Counted from the stretch's first letter, positions 27,564 through 36,776 are shown. The stretch is 64,000 nucleotides of DNA from Dysgonomonas hofstadii (GCF_014196915.1 NZ_JACIEP010000017.1:1-64000); one strand, 5' to 3'. Numbers and translations: made by a program. Notes: a model not told the origin generated them from the sequence alone.

Positions 27564-27602
27564 GAGCCATTAAGAAAAATCTTAATGGCTCAATTATTTT
27601 TA
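27564..27602 (+). terminator. Intrinsic terminator after the TonB receptor
   Basis: A perfect 11-bp inverted repeat (GAGCCATTAAG / CTTAATGGCTC) around a 6-nt loop is followed by AATTATTTTT. It ends the GH3-TonB receptor operon. Confidence 0.88.
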
Positions 27603-27792
27603 TATAAAAGAATACATTGTAATCCCCGTCTCAAAAAAAACAGGAATAAAATTACCTGACGAAAAAGTTTTGAAGTCATTTATTATAACTATTTCAAAGA
27701 AAACAAGTATATTCAGCCGGCAAAATTTGGAGCTTAAATAATAAGCTTCAATAGGATAATCCATCCCCTTCAAAATGATATAAAAAGCAGTT

Positions 27793-28713
27793 ATGATGAA
27801 AAAATCAGTATTTACTCTCGTGTTTGTTTTCTTTAGTATTTACATTGCCAATGCCCAGGACCTTGTTGTAGGAACATACAATGTACGCAATGATAATCAG
27901 GGCGATGCAGAGAAAGGCAATGGATGGGAACAGCGTTGTCCCGTTATCTCGCAATTAATTCTATTCAATGATTTCGACCTTGTAGGAACACAGGAAGTAA
28001 AACATAACCAACTGGAAGACCTTCTCCGGGAATTGCCACAATACTCTCATGTAGGTGTAGGGCGCGACGATGGCGAGACTAAAGGTGAATATGCCCCGAT
28101 ATTTTATAAAAAAGACCGGTTTGAACTACTGAAGTCAGGTAATTTCTGGCTCGCAGAAGAAACCGGTTATCCGAATAAAGGATGGGATGCCGCTTTACCC
28201 CGTATATGCAGTTGGGGTTATTTTAAAGATAGAAAAAAGAAAAAGAAGATATGGTTCTTTAACCTGCATATGGATCATGTGGGAGTAGAGGCCCGCAGGC
28301 AAAGCGCCCGTCTTGTGCTCGACAAAACAAAGGAAATGTGTGGTAAAGATGCAGTAATTCTTACCGGAGACTTTAATGTAGATCAAACGCACAAAAGTTA
28401 TGAACTTCTCGCCACTTCGGGCATCCTTGCTGACAGTTATGAAAAAGCCAGGACACGTTATGCCCTTAACGGGACATTCAATGCCTTTAAAAGCAATCTG
28501 ATGACAAACAGTCGCATCGACCATGTTTTTGTATCTGACAAATTCAGTGTAGACCGATATGGAGTACTTACAGATAGCTATCGTACGCCTAAAAAAGACA
28601 GCAAAGAAATACATGTAGGGGATTTTCCGAAAGAGGTCTTCTCTGTAGATTCTGAAAACCGCTTACCGTCTGACCATTTCCCTGTAAAAGTGATATTATC
28701 CTATAATAAATAA
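27793..28713 (+). CDS. Secreted endonuclease/exonuclease/phosphatase-family hydrolase
   Basis: The 306-residue protein has a signal peptide ending near YIANAQ and a complete EEP fold. The metal and phosphate ligands are in place: Asn in GTYNVRND, Glu in GTQEVKHNQ, Asp and Asn in LTGDFNVDQ, and the terminal Asp-His in PSDHFPV. Exported members of this family in Bacteroidota are phosphodiesterases or phosphatases acting on lipids, nucleic acids or sugar phosphates. Which one applies here cannot be told. It lies 190 bp past the terminator of the GH3 operon, so it is probably transcribed separately. Confidence 0.9.
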   Translation: MMKKSVFTLVFVFFSIYIANAQDLVVGTYNVRNDNQGDAEKGNGWEQRCPVISQLILFNDFDLVGTQEVKHNQLEDLLRELPQYSHVGVGRDDGETKGEYAPIFYKKDRFELLKSGNFWLAEETGYPNKGWDAALPRICSWGYFKDRKKKKKIWFFNLHMDHVGVEARRQSARLVLDKTKEMCGKDAVILTGDFNVDQTHKSYELLATSGILADSYEKARTRYALNGTFNAFKSNLMTNSRIDHVFVSDKFSVDRYGVLTDSYRTPKKDSKEIHVGDFPKEVFSVDSENRLPSDHFPVKVILSYNK

Positions 28714-28734
28714 TGTGAATATTGAAAAGGGGGT

Positions 28735-29739
28735 TCAGTGAGTGATCTTATACAGGAGTTCTTTTAGGAGTTCACCGTCCGGAGTTGAGATATTCCCTAC
28801 CCCTTTACCTCTGGCATCATAAGCGCGAAGAAGAGAAATAATCTCCATGCACTTAAAGGCATTGTAGTTTTTCAGGGCTGTTACATAATCTTTAGCCTGA
28901 TAGGGATTCCTGAATCCGAGTTCGGCGGCAATACCCTGCTCGGTCTTATTCTTTGCCCAGTAGCAGATCATCAGGTTACTGAAAAAGTTGAAAAGGACAA
29001 CCAAAGTAACAATCATCGGGTTATTCTTTGGATTCTTTTCGAAATAGTCCGCTATCTGGTTAATCTTAAATACATTCTTTTCGACAACAGCTTTAAGCAA
29101 CTCGAAATTATTAAAATCTTTACTAATCCCGATATTCTCCTCTATCAGCTCTGCTGTTATTTGCTTCTGCCCTTGCGGAACGGCTAACAGAAGTTTGGCT
29201 ATTTCGTTTGTAAGCTTACTCAGGTCATTGCCCAGATAATCGGCAAGCATCTGCGCTGATTTCTGGTCAATACCGAGTCCTTTTGTCTGGACATAAGAAG
29301 AAATAAACGCCGGGATTTTATAGTCTGGAATCTTTTTCGATTCAAAGATTACTCCGTTCTTTTCTATTGCAGCCGATAATTTCTTTCTTTTATCTAAAGT
29401 CCCGTTTTTATAATTGAGGACGAGTATTGTTGTATGAAGCGGATTTTTAGCATAAACCTCCAATTCGTCTATTTTACTGAGGTTTTGGGCTTCCTTTACG
29501 ATAATCAGCTGATATTCGGACATCATTGGAAAACTACGCGACAAGGTAACAACCGAGGCTACATCAGTCTCCATTCCATATAATATAGTCTGGTTGAAGT
29601 CCCGTTCTTCTTCGGGCAGTACTGTATTTGCCAACAGGTTGGTCAGTTCATCGATGTAGTAAGGTTCATCTCCCATAAACAAATATATGGGACTGAATTT
29701 ACGTGCTCTTATATCAGCTATTATCTGTTCGAAAGTCAT
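28735..29739 (-). CDS. holA: DNA polymerase III subunit delta
   Basis: At 334 residues it has the normal length for HolA. The N-terminal AAA+-like fold starts with the typical YLFMGDEPYYIDELTN and FNQTILYGME. LLKAVVEKNVFKINQIADYF and the C-terminal helical domain follow. Delta opens the sliding clamp ring as part of the clamp loader. The gene follows AMP nucleosidase by 3 bp on the same strand, so the two are co-transcribed. Confidence 0.93.
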   Translation of the reverse strand: MTFEQIIADIRARKFSPIYLFMGDEPYYIDELTNLLANTVLPEEERDFNQTILYGMETDVASVVTLSRSFPMMSEYQLIIVKEAQNLSKIDELEVYAKNPLHTTILVLNYKNGTLDKRKKLSAAIEKNGVIFESKKIPDYKIPAFISSYVQTKGLGIDQKSAQMLADYLGNDLSKLTNEIAKLLLAVPQGQKQITAELIEENIGISKDFNNFELLKAVVEKNVFKINQIADYFEKNPKNNPMIVTLVVLFNFFSNLMICYWAKNKTEQGIAAELGFRNPYQAKDYVTALKNYNAFKCMEIISLLRAYDARGKGVGNISTPDGELLKELLYKITH

Positions 29740-29742
29740 ATT

Positions 29743-30516
29743 TTACTCAAAACGTAGATGTTTTACCGTCGAACCATTATTGATAAGCGTTGTCAGGGCT
29801 TTTATACCGATCATAACATGCTCTTCAACAAAATTCTTTGTCACCAGATTATCGCTTTTTTCTGTTTTCACTCCTTCGGATATCATTGGCTGATCAGATA
29901 CCAGCAACAAGGCTCCGGTAGGAATGTGGTTAGCAAAACCGCAAGTGAACAGAGTAGCTGTCTCCATGTCTACTGCCATTGCCCGTATCTTACGCAGGTA
30001 GCTCTTAAACTCGTCGTCATGTTCCCACACTCGACGGTTAGTAGTATAAACCGTTCCTGTCCAGTAGTCCCTGTTAAAGTCCCTGATATTAGAAGAAACA
30101 GATCTCAACAGGCTGAAGGCTGGAAGCGATGGAACCTCAGGCGGATAATAATCATTCGATGTACCTTCGCCTCTGATTGCAGCAATAGGCAATATATAGT
30201 CACCGACATTGTTTTGTTTCTTTATTCCACCACATTTACCGAGAAAGAGCACCGCTTCGGGTTCAATAGCACTCAGCAAATCCATAATGGTGGCAGCATT
30301 GGCGCTACCCATCCCGAAATTAATAATTGTAATGCCATTTGCCGAAGCATTTGCCATATTACCGTCAAGCCCGATAATAGGAACCTTGAAATGATTGGCA
30401 AATACTTCCACGTATTTACTAAAGTTTGTCAACAATATATGTTTGGTAAATTGCTCCAAAGGCCTTTTGGTATAGCGCGGCAGCCAATTTTCTACGATTT
30501 CTTGTTTTGTTTTCAT
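29743..30516 (-). CDS. amn: AMP nucleosidase
   Basis: The 257-residue protein has a phosphorylase-type nucleosidase fold: IIGLDGNMANASANGITIIN, FGMGSANAATIMDLL, AVLFLGKCGGIKK and the ribose-site Glu in AVDMETATLFTCGF. It hydrolyses AMP to adenine and ribose 5-phosphate. The Bacteroidota form is shorter than E. coli Amn because it lacks the extra N-terminal domain. A TACCTTTG promoter lies about 65 bp upstream. Confidence 0.92.
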   Translation of the reverse strand: MKTKQEIVENWLPRYTKRPLEQFTKHILLTNFSKYVEVFANHFKVPIIGLDGNMANASANGITIINFGMGSANAATIMDLLSAIEPEAVLFLGKCGGIKKQNNVGDYILPIAAIRGEGTSNDYYPPEVPSLPAFSLLRSVSSNIRDFNRDYWTGTVYTTNRRVWEHDDEFKSYLRKIRAMAVDMETATLFTCGFANHIPTGALLLVSDQPMISEGVKTEKSDNLVTKNFVEEHVMIGIKALTTLINNGSTVKHLRFE

Positions 30517-30532
30517 ATTAACTTTACTTTTG
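30502..30532 (+). promoter_or_regulatory. Promoter for the HsdR-N-like gene
   Basis: TTG (30502-30504), a 20-bp spacer and TACTTTTG (30525-30532) exactly match the Bacteroidota primary sigma promoter. It lies 58 bp before the ATG at 30591. Its -33 part overlaps the first codons of the divergent amn gene. Confidence 0.65.
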
Positions 30533-30578
30533 TTTCTGTATTAAACAAATTTTCCCTCTTATAGTTGTTCGTGATTAA

Positions 30579-30586
30579 CAAAGGTA
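30579..30586 (-). promoter_or_regulatory. -7 box of the amn-holA operon
   Basis: On the minus strand this reads TACCTTTG (TAnnTTTG), about 63 bp before the amn start. The spacing to any -33 TTG is unclear. Confidence 0.5.
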
Positions 30587-30590
30587 ACAA

Positions 30591-31040
30591 ATGTTGGACT
30601 TAAATTTACCCCCATTCGGCATAAATGTAAAAAAAATGAACGGCAAGCTTACGGTTTTCGATCCTCTGCGCCGGAAATTCGTAGCACTTACACCGGAAGA
30701 ATGGGTGCGCCAGCATTTTGTGAATTACCTACTTACAGAAAAACATTATCCGCAATCGTTAATAGCGAACGAGATTCAGATAAACCTGAATAATCTGAAA
30801 AGACGCTGCGATTCGGTTGTGTATGACCGTAGCTTGACGCCAATGGTTATCGTTGAGTATAAAGCCCCTGACGTCACTATCACTCAGGATGTTTTCGACC
30901 AGATAGTCAGGTATAATATTGTATTAAAGGTGAAATACCTGATTGTATCGAACGGGTTGAACCATTATTGTTGCAGGATGAACTACGAGAATCAATCGTT
31001 CGAATACCTGCCGGATATCCCCGATTATACAGATCTATAA
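30591..31040 (+). CDS. Stand-alone HsdR N-terminal-like nuclease-fold protein
   Basis: The 149-residue protein corresponds to the HSDR_N_2 domain of type I restriction R subunits but has no helicase part. The PD-(D/E)xK residues are visible as Asp74 (RRCDSVVYD) and Glu89/Lys91 (MVIVEYKAP), so the nuclease fold looks intact. No hsdM or hsdS gene is near. Such single-domain proteins are widespread next to amn and holA in Bacteroidota, as far as I recall. The role is unknown, possibly DNA repair or nucleic acid binding. Confidence 0.85.
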   Translation: MLDLNLPPFGINVKKMNGKLTVFDPLRRKFVALTPEEWVRQHFVNYLLTEKHYPQSLIANEIQINLNNLKRRCDSVVYDRSLTPMVIVEYKAPDVTITQDVFDQIVRYNIVLKVKYLIVSNGLNHYCCRMNYENQSFEYLPDIPDYTDL

Positions 31041-31070
31041 AAAAAGCTTCCGTTGCCGGAAGCTTTTATA
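31041..31070. terminator. Bidirectional terminator between convergent genes
   Basis: An AAAAGCTTCCG / CGGAAGCTTTT stem with a TTGC loop has A and T runs on both sides. It separates the plus-strand HsdR-N gene from the minus-strand secG operon. Confidence 0.88.
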
Positions 31071-31092
31071 TTATATCAAAATATTTTTTCTA

Positions 31093-31473
31093 TTAATTAG
31101 CCGGAGGTGTAACCGGTTGTTCGCCTGCCGGAGCCGGAGTACCAGGAGTACTACTTGGCATCGGTAAAGCCGGAGTAGACATATCGGGAGCACCCGGAGT
31201 TATAGGAGCTGGAGCACCTACGGTAGGAGCTGGAGCACCGGTTGTTGATGATTTAGGTGCGATCATTACACACACTATACTCATTACCATTATAAAGCCT
31301 GCAAGTCCCCAAGTTGTTTTTTCAAGAAAATCTGTAGTTTTACGAACACCCATAACAGTGTTTGCCGAAGAGAATCCAGAAGAAAGTCCTCCTCCTTTCG
31401 ATTTCTGAACAAGGACTATCAGTATTAAAGCTATAGCTGCAATTACAATTAATACGGTAATAAGTGCGATCAT
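31093..31473 (-). CDS. secG: Preprotein translocase subunit SecG
   Basis: The 126-residue protein has the two SecG membrane helices (about 3-22 and 53-72). The conserved VLVQKSKGGGLSSGFSS loop with a VMGVRKTTDFLEK stretch lies between them. It is part of the SecYEG channel. The C-terminal tail is unusually rich in Pro, Ala and Thr (PAPTVGAPAPITPG) and is longer than in E. coli, a low-complexity extension of unknown use. It overlaps the stop of the gene before it by 4 bp. Confidence 0.95.
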   Translation of the reverse strand: MIALITVLIVIAAIALILIVLVQKSKGGGLSSGFSSANTVMGVRKTTDFLEKTTWGLAGFIMVMSIVCVMIAPKSSTTGAPAPTVGAPAPITPGAPDMSTPALPMPSSTPGTPAPAGEQPVTPPAN

Positions 31474-32255
31474 TTTATATTTTTATATTTCGAATTTATA
31501 ATCAATTTTTCGAGAAAACTCAATTGGTCTGCAAAGTAAATATTTTTTTTCGGATAATTCAAACTTAAATGTTTAATTATTTTATATGCCTTCTCATACT
31601 TCTTCTGCCTTATATATATTTTAGCCAGGGTTTCGGTAAAAAATACATCTTCATTCAGTTCATCTCCATTTTCATTCGTTTCCTGCTCAACCGGAGGAAT
31701 ATTCACAGTATTTGTGTCAAATTGTATACGTATCTCACCTTCGGTTTCGGTCTTGTTTATAAAGCTGTCTATAATATCCTGATGTTTTAATGATGATTGA
31801 ACCGGATCTTTTCCGGAAACCTCATTACCTGTCTCTTCTTGCGGTGAAGACTGTAAATAAGAGAAATAATCGGTAGTTGCCAGACTGGAATGGATAATAC
31901 TATATTCAAGACCTGTTTCGGCATATGCTTCGCCTTTCGACTGGAAGAAAGCATCCAGTAAAACACTGGTCTTGTCTTCGGGCAATTCTTTTTTACCTGT
32001 ATTCTCAAAGAACAGGTCATATTCTTCACTGAATATATAATAGAACAAAGCCCTGCGATCGTTTATAAAAATACTCTGTGCCCTTAATTCTTCTTCAAAG
32101 CTGTCATTTTCTGAAATATAGATAGCTTTAAGATAGGCAAAGATAGCAGTCTGAAAATAAGGATACTTGTCGATAAGCCCTTTCAGCTCCTCGATTTCAG
32201 AAGATTCCGGGATAGATTGTTTGCCGGCAAACTGATATATTCTCTGGATATCCAT
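31470..32255 (-). CDS. TPR-like protein of the lptE-secG cluster
   Basis: The 261-residue soluble protein has no signal peptide. The N-terminal half looks helical (LIDKYPYFQTAIFAYLKAIY), followed by an acidic linker. A C-terminal TPR-like pair (VFFTETLAKIYIRQKKYEKA, AYKIIKHLSLNYPKKNIYFA) comes next. The family regularly sits between lptE and secG in Bacteroidota but has no assigned function. An adaptor for envelope biogenesis is a guess from context. Confidence 0.8.
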   Translation of the reverse strand: MDIQRIYQFAGKQSIPESSEIEELKGLIDKYPYFQTAIFAYLKAIYISENDSFEEELRAQSIFINDRRALFYYIFSEEYDLFFENTGKKELPEDKTSVLLDAFFQSKGEAYAETGLEYSIIHSSLATTDYFSYLQSSPQEETGNEVSGKDPVQSSLKHQDIIDSFINKTETEGEIRIQFDTNTVNIPPVEQETNENGDELNEDVFFTETLAKIYIRQKKYEKAYKIIKHLSLNYPKKNIYFADQLSFLEKLIINSKYKNIK

Positions 32256-32271
32256 AAAACAGAACTACTCT

Positions 32272-32775
32272 CTACCAGTTAGACATGGTTGCCAGGAATA
32301 TCTGATCCACAATATCTTTTGTCAGTTCATCTATCAATCCGTCCTGCACATCGGTAAGCATCAGGCTACTATCGAAGTCACGAAAAGCGGTTATTGTTTC
32401 TTCCTTGTCCTCCGCCGCATTTTTATTATTTCTATAACGGTATTTGATACCTAAAGTAAGGCGGGTCTGAGCAGAAAACATATCCTCCTGTACCGAAAGC
32501 GGGGTAAGGTCGTAACGGACAATCTCACCTTCGAGTTCCAATGCCGGATTAATTGTTGTAAACTTCAGCTTTGTACTTCTGGTAAATACATCTTTGAGGC
32601 GTTCGTTAAAGGTCTGAGCTAATGGCAGGTAAACCATAGGCGCCTGATTCTGAAAGTCGCGGATATCGATGGTCGGCGTTTCCTCGTAATTGATAGAAGC
32701 ACCGTTGAATTTATATGATACTGTACATGCTGTAAGTATAAAAGAGAAAAGGAGAAACAATATTATTTTCCTCAT
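32272..32775 (-). CDS. lptE: LptE-family LPS-assembly lipoprotein
   Basis: The 167-residue lipoprotein has the signal LFLLFSFILTAC and the LptE/LptE-like alpha/beta fold: VSYKFNGASINYEE near the start, and TFNERLKDVFTRSTKLKF. LELEGEIVRYDLTPL follows. It plugs the LptD barrel that inserts lipopolysaccharide into the outer membrane. It overlaps the stop of the sigma-54 regulator gene by 4 bp, so the cluster is one operon. Confidence 0.88.
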   Translation of the reverse strand: MRKIILFLLFSFILTACTVSYKFNGASINYEETPTIDIRDFQNQAPMVYLPLAQTFNERLKDVFTRSTKLKFTTINPALELEGEIVRYDLTPLSVQEDMFSAQTRLTLGIKYRYRNNKNAAEDKEETITAFRDFDSSLMLTDVQDGLIDELTKDIVDQIFLATMSNW

Positions 32776-34028
32776 AGGTTTTCCAGATTATATTCTTTTA
32801 TTTTTCGGTAAAGGGTTCGTTCTGATATTTTTAGATCCTGCGCCGCATTCTTGCGTTTCCCGTTATGGCGATCAAGAGCCTTTATTATCATATCTTTTTC
32901 AACATCCTGTAAGGATAAAGATTCTTCTTCATATTCGGGAGTCTCTATAATATCGGCATCCGATATCGCATGTACATCTTCTTTTATTGGTATCGGCGCT
33001 GTTTTCTCAACAGGATTAACGACCATCGGCGTCAACGTCTTGTCAACACTTGCCATCACAGGAGAAGATACGATATCGGCCGGCTTCAGGTTTCCCGAAA
33101 CCAGATCGTGAACAACTTTTTTCAGTTCGTTCATATCTTTTTTCATATCGAAAAGAACCTGATAGAGAATTTCACGTTCATTATTGAACATTTTCTGGTC
33201 GTTTGCTGCTCCTGTGCTTACAGGAACGAGGCCGACTTCATTGGCAGGAAGATAAAGCTTCAGAATATCAGATGTTATTTCCCGTGTTTGTTCAATAATA
33301 GAGATCTGCTCAGTAATATTTTTCAGCTGACGTATATTTCCCGGCCAGTAATAGTCCTTTAGCATCTGACGGGCATTATCCGTCAAAGAGATAGACGGCA
33401 TGCTGTACTTTTCGGCACAATCGCTTGCGAATTTCCTGAAAAGTAATGGGATGTCTTCCTTTCTGTCCCGAAGGGCAGGTATACGGATAGGCACAGTATT
33501 GAGGCGATAGTACAAATCTTCACGAAATCGTCCGTTACGTGTAGCCGTTATCATGTCCAGATTGGTTGCAGCAACTACCCGTACATCTGTTTTCTCTACT
33601 TTAGATGACCCTACTTTTATAAATTCACCCGTTTCGAGTACACGTAGAAGCCGTGCCTGAGTAGACAAAGGTAGCTCTCCTACTTCATCGAGAAACAGTG
33701 TGCCTCCGTTAGCCACTTCAAAGTACCCTTTACGTTCGCCTGTCGCTCCCGTAAAAGAGCCTTTTTCGTGTCCGAAAAGCTCGGAATCGATTGTTCCTTC
33801 GGGTATCGACCCGCAGTTTACGGCTATATAAGTGCCATGTTTACGGTGGCTGAACTGATGTATGATTTGCGGAAAGTTCTCTTTACCCACACCGCTTTCT
33901 CCTGTCACCAGCACCGACATATCGGTGGGTGCAACCTGAAGCGCTACATCGATCGCTCTATTTAGGTCGGGACTGTTACCTATAATCCCAAAACGTTGTT
34001 TTACTTGTTGGATATCCGGTTTTGCCAT
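32772..34028 (-). CDS. Sigma-54-dependent transcriptional activator without receiver domain
   Basis: The 418-residue protein has an AAA+ sigma-54 interaction domain at about 12-240, with Walker A GESGVGKE, GSFTGA in place of the usual GAFTGA loop, Walker B GGTLFLDEVGEL and the arginine-finger region GRFREDLYYRL. A linker of about 100 residues leads to a Fis-type helix-turn-helix (AAQDLKISERTLYRKIKEY). There is no phospho-receiver or other sensor domain, so control may be by level or by a partner. It heads the operon with lptE and secG, a conserved Bacteroidota order. Confidence 0.93.
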   Translation of the reverse strand: MAKPDIQQVKQRFGIIGNSPDLNRAIDVALQVAPTDMSVLVTGESGVGKENFPQIIHQFSHRKHGTYIAVNCGSIPEGTIDSELFGHEKGSFTGATGERKGYFEVANGGTLFLDEVGELPLSTQARLLRVLETGEFIKVGSSKVEKTDVRVVAATNLDMITATRNGRFREDLYYRLNTVPIRIPALRDRKEDIPLLFRKFASDCAEKYSMPSISLTDNARQMLKDYYWPGNIRQLKNITEQISIIEQTREITSDILKLYLPANEVGLVPVSTGAANDQKMFNNEREILYQVLFDMKKDMNELKKVVHDLVSGNLKPADIVSSPVMASVDKTLTPMVVNPVEKTAPIPIKEDVHAISDADIIETPEYEEESLSLQDVEKDMIIKALDRHNGKRKNAAQDLKISERTLYRKIKEYNLENL

Positions 34029-34097
34029 ATTGTTAGTTACATGTTATTTATATAGAAATAAACATGATGAATTAGCGTAATGTTTAACGAAACCTGA

Positions 34098-34105
34098 CAA
34101 AATTA
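34098..34105 (-). promoter_or_regulatory. -7 box of the sigma-54 regulator/lptE/secG operon
   Basis: On the minus strand this reads TAATTTTG. A CTG lies about 21 bp upstream where a -33 TTG would be expected. It gives a leader of about 60 nt before the ATG at 34028. Confidence 0.5.
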
Positions 34106-34253
34106 CATATTTATTCCTAATCCTGTCAGCCTTTTTAGTGAAGATTATTTAAGATGCAGATAATACGAACCGAAAATAATTTGAAATCACCCGTCACAAT
34201 ATAATATAAATAGGTTATATTCGTATTGTAATATCATTGAAGCACAAATAACT

Positions 34254-35369
34254 ATGAAAAAAGTATTTCTGTTTATTCTGACAGTTCCATTCTTTTTAAC
34301 TTCATTGGCTCAACAATCCAATATATATGAAATAGAAAAACTGGAGAAACCCGATAAGCTATTAAACACTGTTTCTCCTGACATTCTGTTTAAAAAAGTA
34401 GAATGTAAAATACTAAAGCTATCTGTTGAAAATGACTTAGTACCTAATATCTCGCATGCTGTGATAGGGGGATTCCTGGAGGCCTACAAAGAGCACCGGC
34501 CCGTGACTATCAGCCCCGACATAATGTGGCTGCTTATATGTCAGGGGTTCGGCCAACATGTAAATAATAATGCAGAGGAATTAAGAAGTAAATTTGTCGA
34601 TTTTCAGGGGCAAAAATTATTGGAAGTTATTCGCGAAGTTTCATCGGAGTCATCACTGGAAGAATTCCCGTGGGAAAGTATATTTCCCGAATTTACAGAA
34701 AAAATAGGGGCATATACGGGAAAGGAACTGACAGAAACCCTTTCTGCTGATTTTACTACTACCACGAATGCTTCTCTGATCGCTTCGCAGATTACAATAA
34801 TGGAGTCTGTAAAGAAATATTTCAAATACAAAGTCACCATGATCGGATGTGGCATCCCGTCAGTCACCATCGAAGGAACGACAGAGGACTGGGAGAAGAT
34901 ATTAACAAAACTCGATTTCCTGGCCCAATATGATCTCGAATGGTGGACATCGGCATTGAAACCAATAATAGAGGAAATAATAGATACCAAGTCAGGTAAG
35001 TTTAATAAAGAGTTTTGGATGGACATGATTCGTTATCATCGTGAAGGGTTATATGGTTCGAAGCAGGATATCGATGGATGGCTGGTAAAATTCTATCCTT
35101 ACGGGAGCGATAAAAAACGCAGAAATCTGAAAAAAGTAAAAAGCCTGAACGATCTGCCATCCGAAATAGTAAAAGTTCCATTCGTTTTCTCTGTTAATTC
35201 AGACGCAAACACAACAGTAGCCTCATATAATATGGAATTCTGGGCAGGTTTCTTCGGACTAACGCAAGATTCGGAAACATATAACCTGAAACCTGTGATA
35301 GGCTGGGCAATAAACAGGCTGGATGAGGAGGACAAAGTAATAAGTATAGAAGTAGATATCAATCGTTGA
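34254..35369 (+). CDS. DUF4419-family exported protein
   Basis: The 371-residue protein has a Sec signal peptide (LFILTVPFFLTSLAQ). The rest is the DUF4419 domain, seen in GGFLEAYKEHRPVTISPDIM, WLLICQGFGQHVNNNAEELR and the closing GWAINRLDEED. No catalytic motif is known for the family. Its last 11 bp overlap the convergent phosphoesterase gene. An isolated gene with no operon partner; function unknown. Confidence 0.85.
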   Translation: MKKVFLFILTVPFFLTSLAQQSNIYEIEKLEKPDKLLNTVSPDILFKKVECKILKLSVENDLVPNISHAVIGGFLEAYKEHRPVTISPDIMWLLICQGFGQHVNNNAEELRSKFVDFQGQKLLEVIREVSSESSLEEFPWESIFPEFTEKIGAYTGKELTETLSADFTTTTNASLIASQITIMESVKKYFKYKVTMIGCGIPSVTIEGTTEDWEKILTKLDFLAQYDLEWWTSALKPIIEEIIDTKSGKFNKEFWMDMIRYHREGLYGSKQDIDGWLVKFYPYGSDKKRRNLKKVKSLNDLPSEIVKVPFVFSVNSDANTTVASYNMEFWAGFFGLTQDSETYNLKPVIGWAINRLDEEDKVISIEVDINR

Positions 35370-35850
35370 GTTCTATCACATCCAGATTAGATATATTCCC
35401 TTTATCCAGATCGAAACGGATTAGTGTACGAACCTTATGAAACCCGTACTTACCTGCTGCTCCGGGATTAATGTGCAGGCAATTAAGTTTCTTATCGAAC
35501 ATTACTTTTAATATATGAGAATGGCCGGTAATGAAAAGCCTGGGAGGGTTTGCATATAACATATTCCTCACACGGGGATCATATTTTCCGGGATAACCTC
35601 CGATATGTGTCATTAAAACATCGACATCTTCCACCGTGAAACGCAAAAATTCGGGATAGGCCATCCTGATTTTCTGATCGTCGATATTTCCATATACTGC
35701 CCTGAAGGGTTTCAATGCTTCGAACCGGAGAGCCAGTTCCAGCGAACCGATATCCCCCGCATGCCAGATCTCATCACAGTCAGCAAAATATTTTTCGTAT
35801 TTGTCATCCCACCAGTTATGGGTATCCGATAATAAACCTATCTTTTTCAT
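35359..35850 (-). CDS. YfcE/MJ0936-type metallophosphoesterase
   Basis: The 163-residue protein is a full calcineurin-like phosphoesterase of the small YfcE class. Metal ligands appear in order: LLSDTHN, WHAGDIGS, VYGNIDD, THIGGYPG and FITGHSH. It is likely a cytosolic phosphodiesterase of unknown natural substrate. Its start overlaps the menA stop (TGATG), so it is translated from the menA message. Confidence 0.9.
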   Translation of the reverse strand: MKKIGLLSDTHNWWDDKYEKYFADCDEIWHAGDIGSLELALRFEALKPFRAVYGNIDDQKIRMAYPEFLRFTVEDVDVLMTHIGGYPGKYDPRVRNMLYANPPRLFITGHSHILKVMFDKKLNCLHINPGAAGKYGFHKVRTLIRFDLDKGNISNLDVIELND

Positions 35851-36755
35851 CAGAGATTAATGCATATACAAAAACAAACAGAAAGAACAAATGTACCCAT
35901 CGAAGTATATTTCAGATACGGGTCTAAAAGCCTGTTTTCTTCGATTCTAAATATATTGGCCAATAATTTTATAAATATTAGAAAGCATACTAAATACAGG
36001 TATTGATACCATTGGCTTGTATACAATGCAGAATAAACAATAAAACATGTCAAAGCTCCAAATGTGAGGAAGGCATGGTATCGCTTTGCATTCTTTATAC
36101 CAATACGCACAGGGATTGTAATTTTTCCCGATTTGCGATCATTATCTATATCCCGCATATTATTCAGATTGAGAACGGCTACAGTTAAAAATCCCAATCC
36201 AATGGCAGGAAGCCAGGGCTGAAAATCTACAACATGAGTATGCAGGAAATACGTTCCTACAACTGAAACAAGCCCAAAGAAAGTAAACGAGAAGATATCT
36301 CCCAAACCTTTATAACCATATGGATTTTTTCCGGCAGTATATTTTATGGCAGCAATAATACAAGCCGCTCCAAGCGTCAGAAAAGTGAGTATATATCCGA
36401 TTTGCATAAACTGTAAAGCAATATACACAAGCAAAAGCCCGACAATAGCAGCGAACACCATCGCAATGACTATTCCTTTTTTCATCTGCCGGGGAGTAAT
36501 GGCTCCACTCTGAACTGTCCGTTTAGGCCCTACCCGCTCACCGGTTATATCCGTACCGTGCTGAAAATCACCCAGATCATTAGCCATATTGGAGAGTAAT
36601 TGTAATATAGTCGCTATAAGTATTGTCAGAATGAAAATCGTTGTACTGAATTTATCTGTGCTGTATGCAATGCCGCTACCACAAAGAGCTGTAGCTACAG
36701 CCAAAAAAAGTGTACGTGGGCGCAATGCCGATATCCATGATTTTACAGATGCCAT
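35850..36755 (-). CDS. menA: 1,4-dihydroxy-2-naphthoate polyprenyltransferase
   Basis: The 301-residue UbiA-family integral membrane enzyme has about eight to nine helices. The first prenyl-diphosphate motif is NMANDLGDFQHGTDITGE and the second NNMRDIDNDRKSGKITIPV, both with the Asp residues that bind Mg. It attaches the isoprenoid tail to DHNA in menaquinone synthesis, the respiratory quinone of Bacteroidota. A TATCTTTG box lies 22 bp upstream of the start. Confidence 0.93.
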   Translation of the reverse strand: MASVKSWISALRPRTLFLAVATALCGSGIAYSTDKFSTTIFILTILIATILQLLSNMANDLGDFQHGTDITGERVGPKRTVQSGAITPRQMKKGIVIAMVFAAIVGLLLVYIALQFMQIGYILTFLTLGAACIIAAIKYTAGKNPYGYKGLGDIFSFTFFGLVSVVGTYFLHTHVVDFQPWLPAIGLGFLTVAVLNLNNMRDIDNDRKSGKITIPVRIGIKNAKRYHAFLTFGALTCFIVYSALYTSQWYQYLYLVCFLIFIKLLANIFRIEENRLLDPYLKYTSMGTFVLSVCFCICINL

Positions 36756-36776
36756 TTTCTAAATGATTTGAGAATG

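Noticed and set aside
29758-30564. 268-codon plus-strand frame over amn
   Set aside because: Antisense to AMP nucleosidase, with no domain and no upstream signal.
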